From Bradyrhizobium sp. 164 (GTDB lineage Bacteria; Pseudomonadota; Alphaproteobacteria; Rhizobiales; Xanthobacteraceae): DNA of 51,605 bases. How positions within the stretch are numbered: the stretch's first letter is position 1; every line of letters starts with the position of its first letter. The stretch covers positions 1 to 51,605 of the forward strand of contig NZ_JADPKA010000025.1 in NCBI RefSeq assembly GCF_023073715.1, written 5' to 3'. Below are positions 15,964 to 25,136 of the stretch, piece by piece. Position numbers and translations under genes: made by a program. The notes below the pieces were generated by a model. The model saw nothing but the letters and a program-made list of their open reading frames with translations, did no database searches and was not told where the DNA came from.

Positions 15964-18489
15964 ATGGCCGAGGGCGCAGCCGAGCAGGACGACCAGGCGG
16001 GCAGGGCGCAAGGACTGCGTGAAGGCCAGCGCCGCCTTGCGCAATGGGTCCGCGATTATAGCCGCCTGCCTGGCATCCCCGACGAGTTCCTGGGACCCGA
16101 CGGCGCCCCGCGGGCGGTCTGGAGCCGCTTCTTCGATGCCTTCGGCGCGCTCGCGCCCGACGAGGTCGAGCGTCGCTTTGGCATGGCCGACCGCCATCTC
16201 CGCGAGGCCGGCGTCACCTACCGCGCCCCAGGCGACAGTGCCGACCGGCCGTGGTCGATCAGCCATCTGCCGCTCCTGATCGACGAGGCCGACTGGAAGC
16301 AGCTCTCCGCTGGCATCACCCAGCGCGCCGAATTGCTCGAGCTCGTGCTGCGCGACATCTATGGCGAGGGGCGCCTCATCGCCGAGGGCGCACTGCCCGC
16401 GGCTGCGATCGCCGGCAGTCCCGAATATCTCCGCCCCGTCTGCGGCGTGCCGCCGCCCGGCGGGCGCTACCTCTCGATCTATGCCGCCGATGTCGGCCGC
16501 GGTCCTGACGGCCGCTGGTGGGTGCTTGGCGACCGCACGCAGGCGCCGTCGGGGGCCGGCTATGCGCTGGAGAACCGCCTGGTGCTCTCGCGCGCCTTCT
16601 CCGATCTCTACAAGTCGATGAATGTGCCGCGCGTCGCGCCGTTCTTCGAGGCGTTCCGCGATAGCCTGCGCGCGCGTGCCGACCGCGACGAGCCGCGGAT
16701 CGGCGTGCTCACGCCGGGCAGCTTCAGCGAGACCTATTTCGAGCATGCGACGCTGGCGCGCTATCTCGGCTTCCTCCTGGTTGAGGGCGACGATCTCGCG
16801 GTCAGCGACAACCGCGTTCACATCCGCACCGTCGCCGGCCTGAAGCGGCTCGACGTGCTCTTGCGCCGCGTCGATTCCAACTCGCTCGACCCGCTCGAGC
16901 TCGACGCGTCCTCGCATCTCGGCGTGCCGGGGCTGATCGACGTGCTGCGCAAGGACGGCGTCGTCATCGCCAACATGCCGGGCTCGGGCGTGCCGGAAGC
17001 ACGGGCGCTGCTCGGCTTCCTGCCGGCGCTGAGCCGCCGCCTGCTCGGCGAGGAGCTGAAGATGCCGCACATCGCGACCTGGTGGTGCGGCCAGCGCGCG
17101 GCGCGCGACGAGGTGCTGGCGCGGCTCGACGAGGTCGCGATCGAGGGTGCCTACCGACGCGGCGTTCCCGGCTTCGACAGCACGGGACCGGTGCTCGCGA
17201 GCGAGTTGGATGCGAGCGAGCGCCAGCGCCTGGTCGATGCGATCACCGCGCGCGGCATGGACTATGTCGGTCAGGAGGTGGTGCGGCTCTCGACCATGCC
17301 GGTGTGGGAGCAGGGCCAGCTCACGCCGCGGCCGTTCGTGCTGCGCGTGTTCGCAGCCGCCACGCCCGATGGCTGGGCCATCATGCCCGGCGGCTTCTGC
17401 CGGATCGCCGAGCAGGCCGACGCGCGCGCGGTATCGATGGGCGACGGTGCCCGCGCCGCCGACGTCTGGGTCGTCTCGGACAAGCAGGTCTCGACCGCGA
17501 CGCTGCTGCCGGCGACCGACAAGGTGCGCATCCGCCGCATCGCCGGCGTGCTGCCGAGCCGCGCCGCCGACAATCTGTTCTGGCTCGGCCGCTATCTGGA
17601 ACGCGCCGAGGCGACGCTGCGCCTGGTGCGCGCGTTGGGATCGCCGAGCGGGCCCAACAAGGGCAGCTCGGCTACGATGCAGTCGATTGAACGGATCCAG
17701 CGCCTGCTGGTCGCATGGGGCGCGGTCTCGCAAACCTCGCGCGCGGCGCCTGGACCTATCGTCGCCGAAGCGCTGCAGAGCCCGGAGCGTTTCGGCTCGT
17801 CGCTGTCGCTGGTCCGCGCGGCGCAGCGCACGGCGACCTCGTTGCGCGAGCGCCTCTCGCCTGATGCCTGGCAGGTCATCACCGAGATGGCCGAGCGCCT
17901 CGCCCACGAGGTCGAGGACGACGACAGCGTCTTGAGCGCGGCCGAGCTCACTTTGCAGGAGCTCGCGAGCTTTGCAGGCCTCGCGCAGGAGAACATGAAC
18001 CGCGCCGCCGGCTGGCGCTTTCTCGACATCGGCCGCCGCGTCGAGCGCGCCGTCAACACCACGCGCTTCACGCGTCAATTCGCCTATGACGAGGCCGGCG
18101 ACGAGGATCTCGACATCCTGCTGACGCTGGTGGATTGCCAGATCACCTACCGCTCGCGCTATCTGCTGGCGCCGGTCCTGGCGCCGGTACGCGACCTCGC
18201 CGTGCTCGATCCCTACAATCCGCGTTCGGTGGCGTTCCAGGTGACGACGCTCAACGAGCACATCGCCGCGCTGCCGAGCCTGAAGGAGCACGGCCTGATC
18301 GAGAAGCCGCAGCGGCTTGCAGTGGCGATGCAGGCGATGCTCGCGACCGCGGAGGCCGAGAAGCTCGAGGTCAAGACGCTGTTCGCGCTGGAGCAGGATC
18401 TGCTCAGCCTCGCGGAGGCGATCGGGCAGCACTATTTCCCGCACGGCCCCAATGCCAGCCGGCCGGAAAAGTTGACGGGGCTGGCGTGA
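15964..18489 (+). CDS. Circularly permuted ATP-grasp ligase fused to an alpha-E domain
   Basis: Fusion of two families that are often separate genes. Residues of about 35-520 are a type-2 circularly permuted ATP-grasp protein (COG2308), predicted to activate carboxylates with ATP and form peptide-like bonds; conserved stretches include WWVLGDRTQAPSGAGYALENR, TPGSFSETYFEH and RPFVLRVF. Residues of about 530-835 are an alpha-E domain (COG2307), a helical domain beginning LPSRAADNLFWLGRYLERAE. The 841-residue length fits both domains complete. It lies 27 bp after the DUF2126 gene and overlaps the next transglutaminase by four bases (GTGA). The operon thus has two predicted amide-bond-forming enzymes and two predicted cleaving ones. 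Cytosolic; product unknown. Confidence 0.85.
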   Translation: MAEGAAEQDDQAGRAQGLREGQRRLAQWVRDYSRLPGIPDEFLGPDGAPRAVWSRFFDAFGALAPDEVERRFGMADRHLREAGVTYRAPGDSADRPWSISHLPLLIDEADWKQLSAGITQRAELLELVLRDIYGEGRLIAEGALPAAAIAGSPEYLRPVCGVPPPGGRYLSIYAADVGRGPDGRWWVLGDRTQAPSGAGYALENRLVLSRAFSDLYKSMNVPRVAPFFEAFRDSLRARADRDEPRIGVLTPGSFSETYFEHATLARYLGFLLVEGDDLAVSDNRVHIRTVAGLKRLDVLLRRVDSNSLDPLELDASSHLGVPGLIDVLRKDGVVIANMPGSGVPEARALLGFLPALSRRLLGEELKMPHIATWWCGQRAARDEVLARLDEVAIEGAYRRGVPGFDSTGPVLASELDASERQRLVDAITARGMDYVGQEVVRLSTMPVWEQGQLTPRPFVLRVFAAATPDGWAIMPGGFCRIAEQADARAVSMGDGARAADVWVVSDKQVSTATLLPATDKVRIRRIAGVLPSRAADNLFWLGRYLERAEATLRLVRALGSPSGPNKGSSATMQSIERIQRLLVAWGAVSQTSRAAPGPIVAEALQSPERFGSSLSLVRAAQRTATSLRERLSPDAWQVITEMAERLAHEVEDDDSVLSAAELTLQELASFAGLAQENMNRAAGWRFLDIGRRVERAVNTTRFTRQFAYDEAGDEDLDILLTLVDCQITYRSRYLLAPVLAPVRDLAVLDPYNPRSVAFQVTTLNEHIAALPSLKEHGLIEKPQRLAVAMQAMLATAEAEKLEVKTLFALEQDLLSLAEAIGQHYFPHGPNASRPEKLTGLA

Positions 18490-19364
18490 TCTACGACATC
18501 CGTCACGTCACGACTTACGAATATGAGAGTCCGGTCAGCTTCGCCCGCTGCACGCTGCGGCTGGAGCCGAACAGCGGCAATGGCCAGGAACTGATCTCAC
18601 ACCACGTCGAGATCCGTCCGCGTCCGGCCGAGCGCAATCTCCGCCGCGATTTCTTTGGCACGCTCACCGAGAGCGTGGTGATCGAAGCTGCGCACCGCAA
18701 CTTGCGGATCGATTCTCGATCACGTGTGTCCGTCTCGCGACAGCCGCCAGCGCGTGATGCGGAAAGCCCGGCCTGGGAAAGCATTCGCGACATTGCCTTC
18801 GAGGCGACGAGCCTCGGGCCGTCCTCGCCAGTCGGCTATGTCTTTGCGAGCCCGCTGGTGCCGGTGTTGCATCCGCTCAGCGCCTACGCGGCGATGAGCT
18901 TTGCGCCCGGCGCCGGCATCCTCAAAGGTGCAGCCAATCTCATGCACCGCATCCGCAGCGATTTTCGCTACGACCCAAAGGCGACGGTGATCTCGACGCC
19001 GCTCGGCGAGGTCTTCGACAAGCGTCACGGCGTCTGCCAGGATTTTGCTCATGTGATGATCGCAGGGTTGCGCGGGCTCGGCCTGCCTGCAGCCTATGTC
19101 AGCGGTTATCTGCGTACCGTTCCGCTGGCGGGCCAGCCGCGTCTGCAAGGTGCCGACGCCACCCACGCTTGGGTGTCGCTGTGGTGCGGGCCGGAGCTCG
19201 GCTGGGTCGATTTCGATCCCACCAACGATCTCCTGGTCGCAAATGACCATATCGTGCTCGCGGTCGGGCGCGATTTTTCCGACGTGTCGCCGGTCGACGG
19301 CATCATCGTCGGCTCGCCGAAGCAGAAACTCGGCGTCGCCGTGGATGTGCTGCTGGTGGAATGA
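18486..19364 (+). CDS. Transglutaminase-like cysteine peptidase
   Basis: Protein of 292 residues with a bacterial transglutaminase N-terminal domain (about 1-85) and a transglutaminase core. The triad is intact: Cys184 (HGVCQDFAHV), His227 (DATHAWVSLW), Asp244 (VDFDPTND). Bacterial members of this group are thought to hydrolyse or transfer isopeptide/amide bonds. No signal peptide is seen, so it acts in the cytosol with its operon partners. The GTG at 18486 overlaps the TGA of the ATP-grasp gene by four bases, the usual sign of coupled translation; the upstream part of the open frame lies inside that gene. The related proteasome-like anbu gene, often nearby in other bacteria, is absent from this window. 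Confidence 0.87.
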   Translation: MIYDIRHVTTYEYESPVSFARCTLRLEPNSGNGQELISHHVEIRPRPAERNLRRDFFGTLTESVVIEAAHRNLRIDSRSRVSVSRQPPARDAESPAWESIRDIAFEATSLGPSSPVGYVFASPLVPVLHPLSAYAAMSFAPGAGILKGAANLMHRIRSDFRYDPKATVISTPLGEVFDKRHGVCQDFAHVMIAGLRGLGLPAAYVSGYLRTVPLAGQPRLQGADATHAWVSLWCGPELGWVDFDPTNDLLVANDHIVLAVGRDFSDVSPVDGIIVGSPKQKLGVAVDVLLVE

Positions 19365-19580
19365 CCGCAATCTTGCGGTTTGGACGGAAGCGACCCTAAG
19401 ATGTATCGCGCCGCAACTGCAACTGAGATATGACGCAGCGCAACGGCAACATATTTTCGTGTTTTCGTGCCGGGATTTGGTCAGTCGGCCCAAGATGGGC
19501 TATGCTCGCTCGTGCGTCGAGGACAAGAATGAGGCGTCGGGAGTTGGTATGGAACACCAGCGACAGACGGGGCTGCATCC

Positions 19581-20408
19581 ATGATGACGTTACCGAGACT
19601 GGCGGCCGAGACCCTCGAGAAGATGCTGGGCTCGTTCATGCGTCGCCGGTACGACGAGACCTCTGCCAGGATGCTGGAAGGCTCGACGCGCACCGCGATG
19701 GAATGCATCGGCAACAGCGACGCGCTGTATCACAACATCGAGCATACGATGCTGGTGACTCTGGCCGCCCAGGCGATCCTCATGGGACGTAATCTCCATG
19801 CGCATCTTGCCGCGGAGGACTACCTCCATATCCTGATCGCCTGCCTTGCGCACGATATCGGCTATGTTCGCGGCCTGTTTCCTGAGGATGACGAAGACGG
19901 TTTCATCATCGACGAGGCGGGAACCAAGGTGTCGCTGCCGCGGGGCGCGTCGGATGCCAGTCTGATGATGTATCACGTTGATCGCTCCAAACTCTTTGTG
20001 CGGCGGCGGCTGCCGCCGATCCGCGGCCTCGACTCTGAGCGTGTCGCGCGCGCCATCGAGGGCACGCGGTTTCCTGCCCGCGAGGGCCAGGACTATGACA
20101 AGGACGCCTCGATCCTGCGCGCCGCCGATTTCATCGGCCAGCTCGGCGATCCCAACTATCTGCGCAAGGCCAACGCGCTCTATTACGAGTTCGAGGAGGT
20201 CGGCATCAACCGCCAGCTCGGCTACGACTCGCCCGCCGACATCGTCAACCGCTACCCACAGTTCTACTGGAACAGCGTCGCGCCGCACATCCAGACCGAG
20301 ATCGGCTATCTCAACAAGACCGAGATCGGCCGGCAGTGGATCGCCAATCTTTACAGCAACGTGTTCCGCGCCGAACGCGACATCTCGCTGTCCGGTCCGC
20401 AGAAATGA
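19581..20408 (+). CDS. HD-domain metal-dependent phosphohydrolase
   Basis: Protein of 275 residues with an HD-superfamily core: His51 and His55 (YHNIEHT) and the His91-Asp92 doublet (LAHDIGY), which together bind divalent metal for phosphoester hydrolysis. The C-terminal half is helical with several aromatic residues (YPQFYWNSVAPHI). No GGDEF, PAS or response-regulator domain is attached, so it is a stand-alone enzyme. Its substrate may be a cyclic dinucleotide or a nucleotide; neither can be chosen from sequence. ATG at 19581, with a second ATG one codon later. It is 216 bp from the transglutaminase operon, so it is probably transcribed separately. Confidence 0.75.
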   Translation: MMTLPRLAAETLEKMLGSFMRRRYDETSARMLEGSTRTAMECIGNSDALYHNIEHTMLVTLAAQAILMGRNLHAHLAAEDYLHILIACLAHDIGYVRGLFPEDDEDGFIIDEAGTKVSLPRGASDASLMMYHVDRSKLFVRRRLPPIRGLDSERVARAIEGTRFPAREGQDYDKDASILRAADFIGQLGDPNYLRKANALYYEFEEVGINRQLGYDSPADIVNRYPQFYWNSVAPHIQTEIGYLNKTEIGRQWIANLYSNVFRAERDISLSGPQK

Positions 20409-20520
20409 GATCGAGCTCGAAGCTCGGATGAGCGCAGCGATATCCGGGTTCAGCATGCCTCATCCCGGATGTCGCTTCGCTGGTCCGGACTATGATAGCG
20501 AACAGCTTGGCGAAAAAATC

Positions 20521-21411
20521 ATGCAACACAAAACGATCGCCACCGACATCCTCGAGATCGCCTATCTCGACTATGGCCCGATCGACGGCTGGCCCTGCAT
20601 CATGGGCCACGGCTTTCCCTACGATGTGAACGCCTACGCCGAGGCCGCACCGATCATTGCACGGGCCGGCGCGCGGGTGCTGGTGCCCTGGCTGCGCGGC
20701 TACGGGCCGACGCGGTTTCGTGCTGCCGGGACGCTGCGCTCCGGCGAACAGGCGGCGCTTGGCGTGGATCTCCTGGCCTTCATGGACGCCCTCGGCATCA
20801 AGCGCGCGGTCGTCGGCGGCTATGACTGGGGCGGACGCGCCGCCTGCGTGGTTTCGGCGCTCTATCCGGAGCGCGTGATCGCCCTCGTCTCCGGCAATTC
20901 CTACAACATCCAGAACATCGCCCGCGCGATGGAGCCGGCCTCGCCGGCCGAAGAGGCCGCGCTCTGGTATCAATATCTCTTCCACAACGAGCGCGGCCGC
21001 CGCGCGCTGGAGCGCAACCGGCGCGGCTTTGCGCGTCAGCTCTGGTCGATGTGGTCGCCGAAATGGACGTTCGACGAGGCGACGTTCGAGAAAAGCGCGC
21101 TATCCTTCGACAATCCTGATTTTGTCGATGTCGTGATCCATTCCTACCGCCACCGCTATGCGCTTGTTGACGGCGACCCCGCCTATGCCGCGATCGAGGC
21201 CAAGCTCGCCGCGCAGCCGCCGATCCGCGTCCCGACCATCGCAATCGACGGCGACAGCGACGGCGTCAATCCTGGCACCGCCCATCACGCGCGCAAGTTC
21301 GAGGGGTTGTTCGAGCGGCGCGTCTTCACGAATGCGGGTCATAATTTGCCGCAGGAGCGGCCGGTCGAATGGGCGAGGGCCGTGCTCGACGTCCGGAAAG
21401 CGGCCGCATAG
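20521..21411 (+). CDS. Alpha/beta hydrolase with Asp nucleophile (epoxide hydrolase-like)
   Basis: Single-domain alpha/beta hydrolase of 296 residues. The nucleophile elbow is GGYDWGGRA with Asp102, not Ser, which is characteristic of epoxide hydrolases and haloalkane or fluoroacetate dehalogenases. The oxyanion motif HGFP is at 30-33, the acid is probably within IDGDSDG, and the catalytic His is 274 (NAGHNLPQE). A cap domain fills about 125-205. The ATG at 20521 is used because family similarity begins at once. An in-frame ATG lies at 20456, and further upstream the frame runs into the HD gene. The ribosome site is weak. The natural substrate is unknown; epoxide is the best guess. Confidence 0.78.
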   Translation: MQHKTIATDILEIAYLDYGPIDGWPCIMGHGFPYDVNAYAEAAPIIARAGARVLVPWLRGYGPTRFRAAGTLRSGEQAALGVDLLAFMDALGIKRAVVGGYDWGGRAACVVSALYPERVIALVSGNSYNIQNIARAMEPASPAEEAALWYQYLFHNERGRRALERNRRGFARQLWSMWSPKWTFDEATFEKSALSFDNPDFVDVVIHSYRHRYALVDGDPAYAAIEAKLAAQPPIRVPTIAIDGDSDGVNPGTAHHARKFEGLFERRVFTNAGHNLPQERPVEWARAVLDVRKAAA

Positions 21412-21548
21412 AGCCCGTTTCTAGTCTCGCGGCTGGCTTGTCTGTCATGCTTCCGATTTTTCCTGATTCTGGGAACCTTTTCCGATTGCAGCCGTCCAAG
21501 CTGTGGGGCCGCCTCTGTGTTGCGGCTCGTCGCAAGGGGAGGATCTAG

Positions 21549-22175
21549 ATGAAGTCACAAGTGCGCAAGCTGGAACGTGTCGCGGTTGCGCAGAGGCCAA
21601 CCGAACGGCCTGATCGGGCGGAGGTCGAGCAAGCGGTCCGGACCATGATCCGCTGGGCGGGCGATGATCCCGCGCGCGACGGCCTGCGCGATACACCGGA
21701 TCGGGTTGCGCGTGCCTTCGAAGAATATTTTTCCGGCTATGCGCTGGATCCAACCGAAATCCTGCAAAAGACCTTCGAGGAAATCGAGGGCTATGACGAG
21801 ATGATCGTCCTGCGCGGCGTCCGCTTCGAAAGCCATTGCGAGCACCACATGGCGCCGATCGTCGGCCGCGCCTGGGTTGCCTATATTCCGCAAGGGCGCG
21901 TGGTCGGCATCTCAAAGCTGGCGCGCGTGGTGGACATCTATGCGAAACGCCTCCAGATCCAGGAGAAGATGACCGCGCAGATCGCCAATACCATCAACGA
22001 CGTGCTGAAGCCCGAAGGCGTCGGCGTCATCATCAAGGCGACGCATCACTGCATGACCACGCGCGGTGCGCACAAGCCCGGGACCGATCTCGTCACCAGC
22101 CGCATGCTGGGCGTGTTCCGCGACAATGCGCTGACACGTCAGGAGCTGTTGGGGCTGGCCAATTCGGACGATTGA
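21549..22175 (+). CDS. folE: GTP cyclohydrolase I
   Basis: Zinc enzyme that converts GTP to 7,8-dihydroneopterin triphosphate, the first step of folate and tetrahydrobiopterin synthesis. At 208 residues it has normal length. The zinc ligands fit E. coli FolE: Cys97 and His100 (SHCEHHM) and Cys168 ([10 protein letters not shown]). The active-site VGISKLAR segment is at 119-126. GGGGAGG lies just before the ATG. No other folate gene is adjacent; the downstream Rieske/FAD protein is 27 bp away and may be co-transcribed. Confidence 0.96.
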   Translation: MKSQVRKLERVAVAQRPTERPDRAEVEQAVRTMIRWAGDDPARDGLRDTPDRVARAFEEYFSGYALDPTEILQKTFEEIEGYDEMIVLRGVRFESHCEHHMAPIVGRAWVAYIPQGRVVGISKLARVVDIYAKRLQIQEKMTAQIANTINDVLKPEGVGVIIKATHHCMTTRGAHKPGTDLVTSRMLGVFRDNALTRQELLGLANSDD

Positions 22176-22202
22176 TCCGCGCTTGCTCAAGGAGATGACG
22201 CC

Positions 22203-23726
22203 ATGACCGAGGACAATAAGCCGAGCGGACCCGATCTGGCCAGGGGCGTATCACTGACCGCGTTCGAGGACGGCAAATTGCTCGGCCACGTCGGCGAGGA
22301 AGACGTCCTGCTGGTGCAGGCCGGCAGCGAGATTTTTGCGATCGAGCCGGCCTGCAGCCACTACCACGGCCCGCTCGCCGATGGTCTGGTGGTCGGCGAC
22401 ACCATCCGCTGTCCCTGGCATCACGCCTGCTTCTCCCTGCGCACAGGCGAAGCCACCCGCCCGCCGGCGCTGAACGCGCTGGCGGTGTGGGAGGTCACGC
22501 GCGATCGGGACAACATCGTCGTCCAGCGCAAGCGCGACGCACCGAAGCCGTCGGCAGCGCATCGCAGCGCGTCGACGCCGGAGAAATTCGTGATCATCGG
22601 CGGCGGCGCGGCTGGCTTCGCCGCGGCCGACACGCTCCGGCGCGAGGGCTTTGCCGGTGCCATCACCATGCTCAGCAATGACGGCGCGATGCCGGTCGAC
22701 CGGCCCAACCTCTCAAAGGATTACCTCGCCGGCAACGCGCCAGAGGATTGGCTGCCGCTGCGGGCCGAGGATTATTATCACGACGCGGGCATCGATCTCA
22801 GGCTCAACACGAACGTCTCCGCCATTGATCCGCAGGCGCGCAACGTCACGCTGGGCAATGGCGACAGACTGCCGTTCGACAAGCTGCTGCTGGCGACCGG
22901 GGCCGAGCCGGTCAAGTTGCAGATCCCGGGCGCGGACCAGCCGCGCGTCCACACCTTGCGCTCGGTTGCCGATAGCCGCGCCATCATCACGGCCGCAGGG
23001 ACCGCCAAGCGCGCCCTGGTGATCGGCGCCAGTTTTATCGGCCTCGAAGTCGCAGCTTCCTTGCGGGCGCGGAAGATCGAGGTGCATGTGGTCGCGCCCG
23101 AGCAACGGCCGATGCAGCGCGTGCTCGGCTCGGAGATGGGCGACTTCGTTCGCGCACTGCACGAAGAAAACGGTGTGATCTTCCACCTCGAGGACACCGT
23201 GGAGAAGCTCGAGGGCGCACGCGCCACGCTGAAGAGCGGCGGCGTCATCGAGGCCGATCTCGTCGTGGTCGGCATCGGCGTCAAGCCGCGTCTCGCGCTC
23301 GCCGAGCAGGCGGGTCTTGCCGCCGATCGCGGCGTGAGCGTGAACGAATATCTGGAGACCAGCGCATCCGGCATCTTCGCCGTCGGCGACATCGCGCGCT
23401 GGCCCGATCCGCACTCAGGCCAGAACATCCGCGTCGAGCATTGGGTCGTTGCCGAGCGCCAGGGCCAGACCGCAGCGCGCAACATGCTCGGCAAGCGCGA
23501 GCGCTTCGACGCGGTGCCGTTCTTCTGGTCCCAGCATTACGATGTGCCGATCAACTATGTCGGCCACGCCGAGAGCTTTGACGATATAGTGATCGACGGC
23601 AGCATCCCGGGCAAGGACTGCCTGCTGAAGTACCGCAAGGGCGCCCGCGTGCTCGCGGTTGCTTCGATTTACCGTGATCTCGACAATCTCAAGGCCGAGC
23701 TCGGGATGGAGCGGTCGCGCACCTGA
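22203..23726 (+). CDS. Rieske-domain FAD-dependent oxidoreductase (AIFM3-like)
   Basis: Flavoprotein reductase of 507 residues with an N-terminal Rieske [2Fe-2S] domain: Cys51-x-His53 and Cys70-x2-His73 are the cluster ligands. It is followed by a FAD/NAD(P) reductase of the ferredoxin/rubredoxin reductase type with GGGAAG near 138 for FAD and a second dinucleotide motif (IGASFIGLE). The terminal reductase_C domain carries the FFWSQHYD stretch. The layout equals that of apoptosis-inducing factor 3 and of single-polypeptide reductases. It would shuttle electrons from NAD(P)H through FAD to the cluster, but the acceptor is unknown. AAGGAG lies upstream of the ATG. The 27-bp gap to folE suggests a shared transcript. 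Confidence 0.87.
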   Translation: MTEDNKPSGPDLARGVSLTAFEDGKLLGHVGEEDVLLVQAGSEIFAIEPACSHYHGPLADGLVVGDTIRCPWHHACFSLRTGEATRPPALNALAVWEVTRDRDNIVVQRKRDAPKPSAAHRSASTPEKFVIIGGGAAGFAAADTLRREGFAGAITMLSNDGAMPVDRPNLSKDYLAGNAPEDWLPLRAEDYYHDAGIDLRLNTNVSAIDPQARNVTLGNGDRLPFDKLLLATGAEPVKLQIPGADQPRVHTLRSVADSRAIITAAGTAKRALVIGASFIGLEVAASLRARKIEVHVVAPEQRPMQRVLGSEMGDFVRALHEENGVIFHLEDTVEKLEGARATLKSGGVIEADLVVVGIGVKPRLALAEQAGLAADRGVSVNEYLETSASGIFAVGDIARWPDPHSGQNIRVEHWVVAERQGQTAARNMLGKRERFDAVPFFWSQHYDVPINYVGHAESFDDIVIDGSIPGKDCLLKYRKGARVLAVASIYRDLDNLKAELGMERSRT

Positions 23727-23895
23727 AGCCAAGCATCGGGTTTGACCCTCAACTCCTCACGTTACAGGCGCTGGAGGCGCTCCATCAGCAACTCGACGCA
23801 AGACCGTCTGGCGCAACTCCGCTGATCTGATGTGCTGACAAAAAACAGCACGCAGCGCGTTCGCTTCGCGCGGAGATGATCACCGGGGAGAAACC

Positions 23896-25107
23896 ATGAA
23901 ATCCGCCTTGGTCCTGGCCGCAGCGCTGGCTTCCGCCTGTCTGTTCACGCCCGTCGCCGCGCAAAAATCCTACGGTCCGGGCGTCACCGACACCGAGATC
24001 AAGATCGGCAATACCATGCCCTATAGCGGCCCGGCCTCGCCGCTCAGCATCACCGGCAGGGTGATCGCGGCCTATTTCGATGAGGTCAACGAGAAGGGCG
24101 GGGTCAATGGCCGCAAGCTCAATCTGATTTCCCTGGACGACGCCTTCTCCCCGCCCAAGACCATGGAAGCGGCGCGGCGGCTGGTCGAAGGCGATGGCGT
24201 CGCCTTCATCTTCGCCACCATGGGCACCGCGCCGAGCTCGGCGATCGCAAAGTACCTGAACAGCAACAAGGTGCCGCAGCTGTTCCTGATCAGTTCGGCC
24301 TCGAAATGGAACGATCCCGCCAACATGCCCTGGTCAATGGCGCTGCCATGGGCGCCGAACTACACCAGCGAAGCGGCGATCGACGTCGCCTATGCCCGTG
24401 CCAAGAATCCGAATGCGCGCTTTGCGGTGCTCTATCAGAACGACGACGCTGGGAAGGAATATCTGCGCGGCGTCAAGGAAGCGCTCGGTGCCGACGCCGA
24501 CAAGGCGATCGCGATGGCCTCGAGCTTCGAGGTTGCCGACCCCACAGTCGATTCCCAGGTGCTGACGCTCGCCAATACCAAGGCCGACGTCTTCATGATC
24601 TATTCGGTGACGCCGCGCGCCTGCGCGCAGGCGATCCGCAAGGCGCATGAGGTCGGCTGGCAGCCGACGCGCTTCCTCGCCTCCGGCTGCGCCAACAAGG
24701 CGACCGTGATGGTGCCGGCCGGCCTCGATGCCGGCAAGGGCGTGCTGTCGCTCGGCGCGCTCAAGCCGTTCGTCGCCGAGCCCAAGAACGATCCGGCGAT
24801 GACGGCCTATATCGATTTCATGAAGAAGCGCCTGCCCAATGCAGACATCAACAACGTCGCCGGCCTCTACGGCTACACCGTGGCCGAGGCGCTGGTGGTC
24901 CTGCTCAAGCAGTGCAAGGACAATCTGACGCGCGAGAACATCATGGCGCAGGCGTCGAACCTGAAGAACGTGCCGCTGTCGCTGCTGATGCCCGGCATCA
25001 CCCTCAACACCACCCCGCAGGATTTCCGCCCGATCAAAGACGGCTACATGCTCCAGTTCGACGGCAACGACTGGGTCGTGGCGAGCGAGCTGCTGCGCGG
25101 TACCTGA
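23896..25107 (+). CDS. ABC transporter solute-binding protein, branched-chain amino acid type
   Basis: Periplasmic binding protein of the LivK/Peripla_BP_6 class, 403 residues. A signal peptide is clear ([17 protein letters not shown]), with likely cleavage after the AAA-type site near residue 22. The mature part starts with the common [18 protein letters not shown]. Such proteins bind amino acids, aromatic acids or other small carboxylates and hand them to an ABC permease, none of which is encoded here. It is 29 bp upstream of an acyl-CoA dehydrogenase gene, which hints at uptake of an acid that is activated to a CoA ester and oxidised. GGGGAG precedes the ATG. Confidence 0.87.
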   Translation: MKSALVLAAALASACLFTPVAAQKSYGPGVTDTEIKIGNTMPYSGPASPLSITGRVIAAYFDEVNEKGGVNGRKLNLISLDDAFSPPKTMEAARRLVEGDGVAFIFATMGTAPSSAIAKYLNSNKVPQLFLISSASKWNDPANMPWSMALPWAPNYTSEAAIDVAYARAKNPNARFAVLYQNDDAGKEYLRGVKEALGADADKAIAMASSFEVADPTVDSQVLTLANTKADVFMIYSVTPRACAQAIRKAHEVGWQPTRFLASGCANKATVMVPAGLDAGKGVLSLGALKPFVAEPKNDPAMTAYIDFMKKRLPNADINNVAGLYGYTVAEALVVLLKQCKDNLTRENIMAQASNLKNVPLSLLMPGITLNTTPQDFRPIKDGYMLQFDGNDWVVASELLRGT

Positions 25108-25136
25108 CGCGCCGGCCGAGCGAACGGGAGGATACG

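Noticed and set aside
15508..18444. A 978-codon open frame on the minus strand opposite the ATP-grasp gene
   Set aside because: High-GC coding DNA leaves long open frames in the complementary strand. The plus-strand gene has recognisable domains, whereas the opposite product is Arg/Ala-rich without any family motif.
19364..19379. ACCGCAATCTTGCGGT as a terminator after the transglutaminase operon
   Set aside because: The stem is only 5-6 bp with a tiny loop and no T-run; too weak to call.
23746..23831. Short open stretch after the Rieske protein reading like the helical tail of a protein (LTLQALEALHQQLDARP, then a stop)
   Set aside because: No start codon or family match and less than 30 codons; possibly a gene remnant, but chance is as likely.
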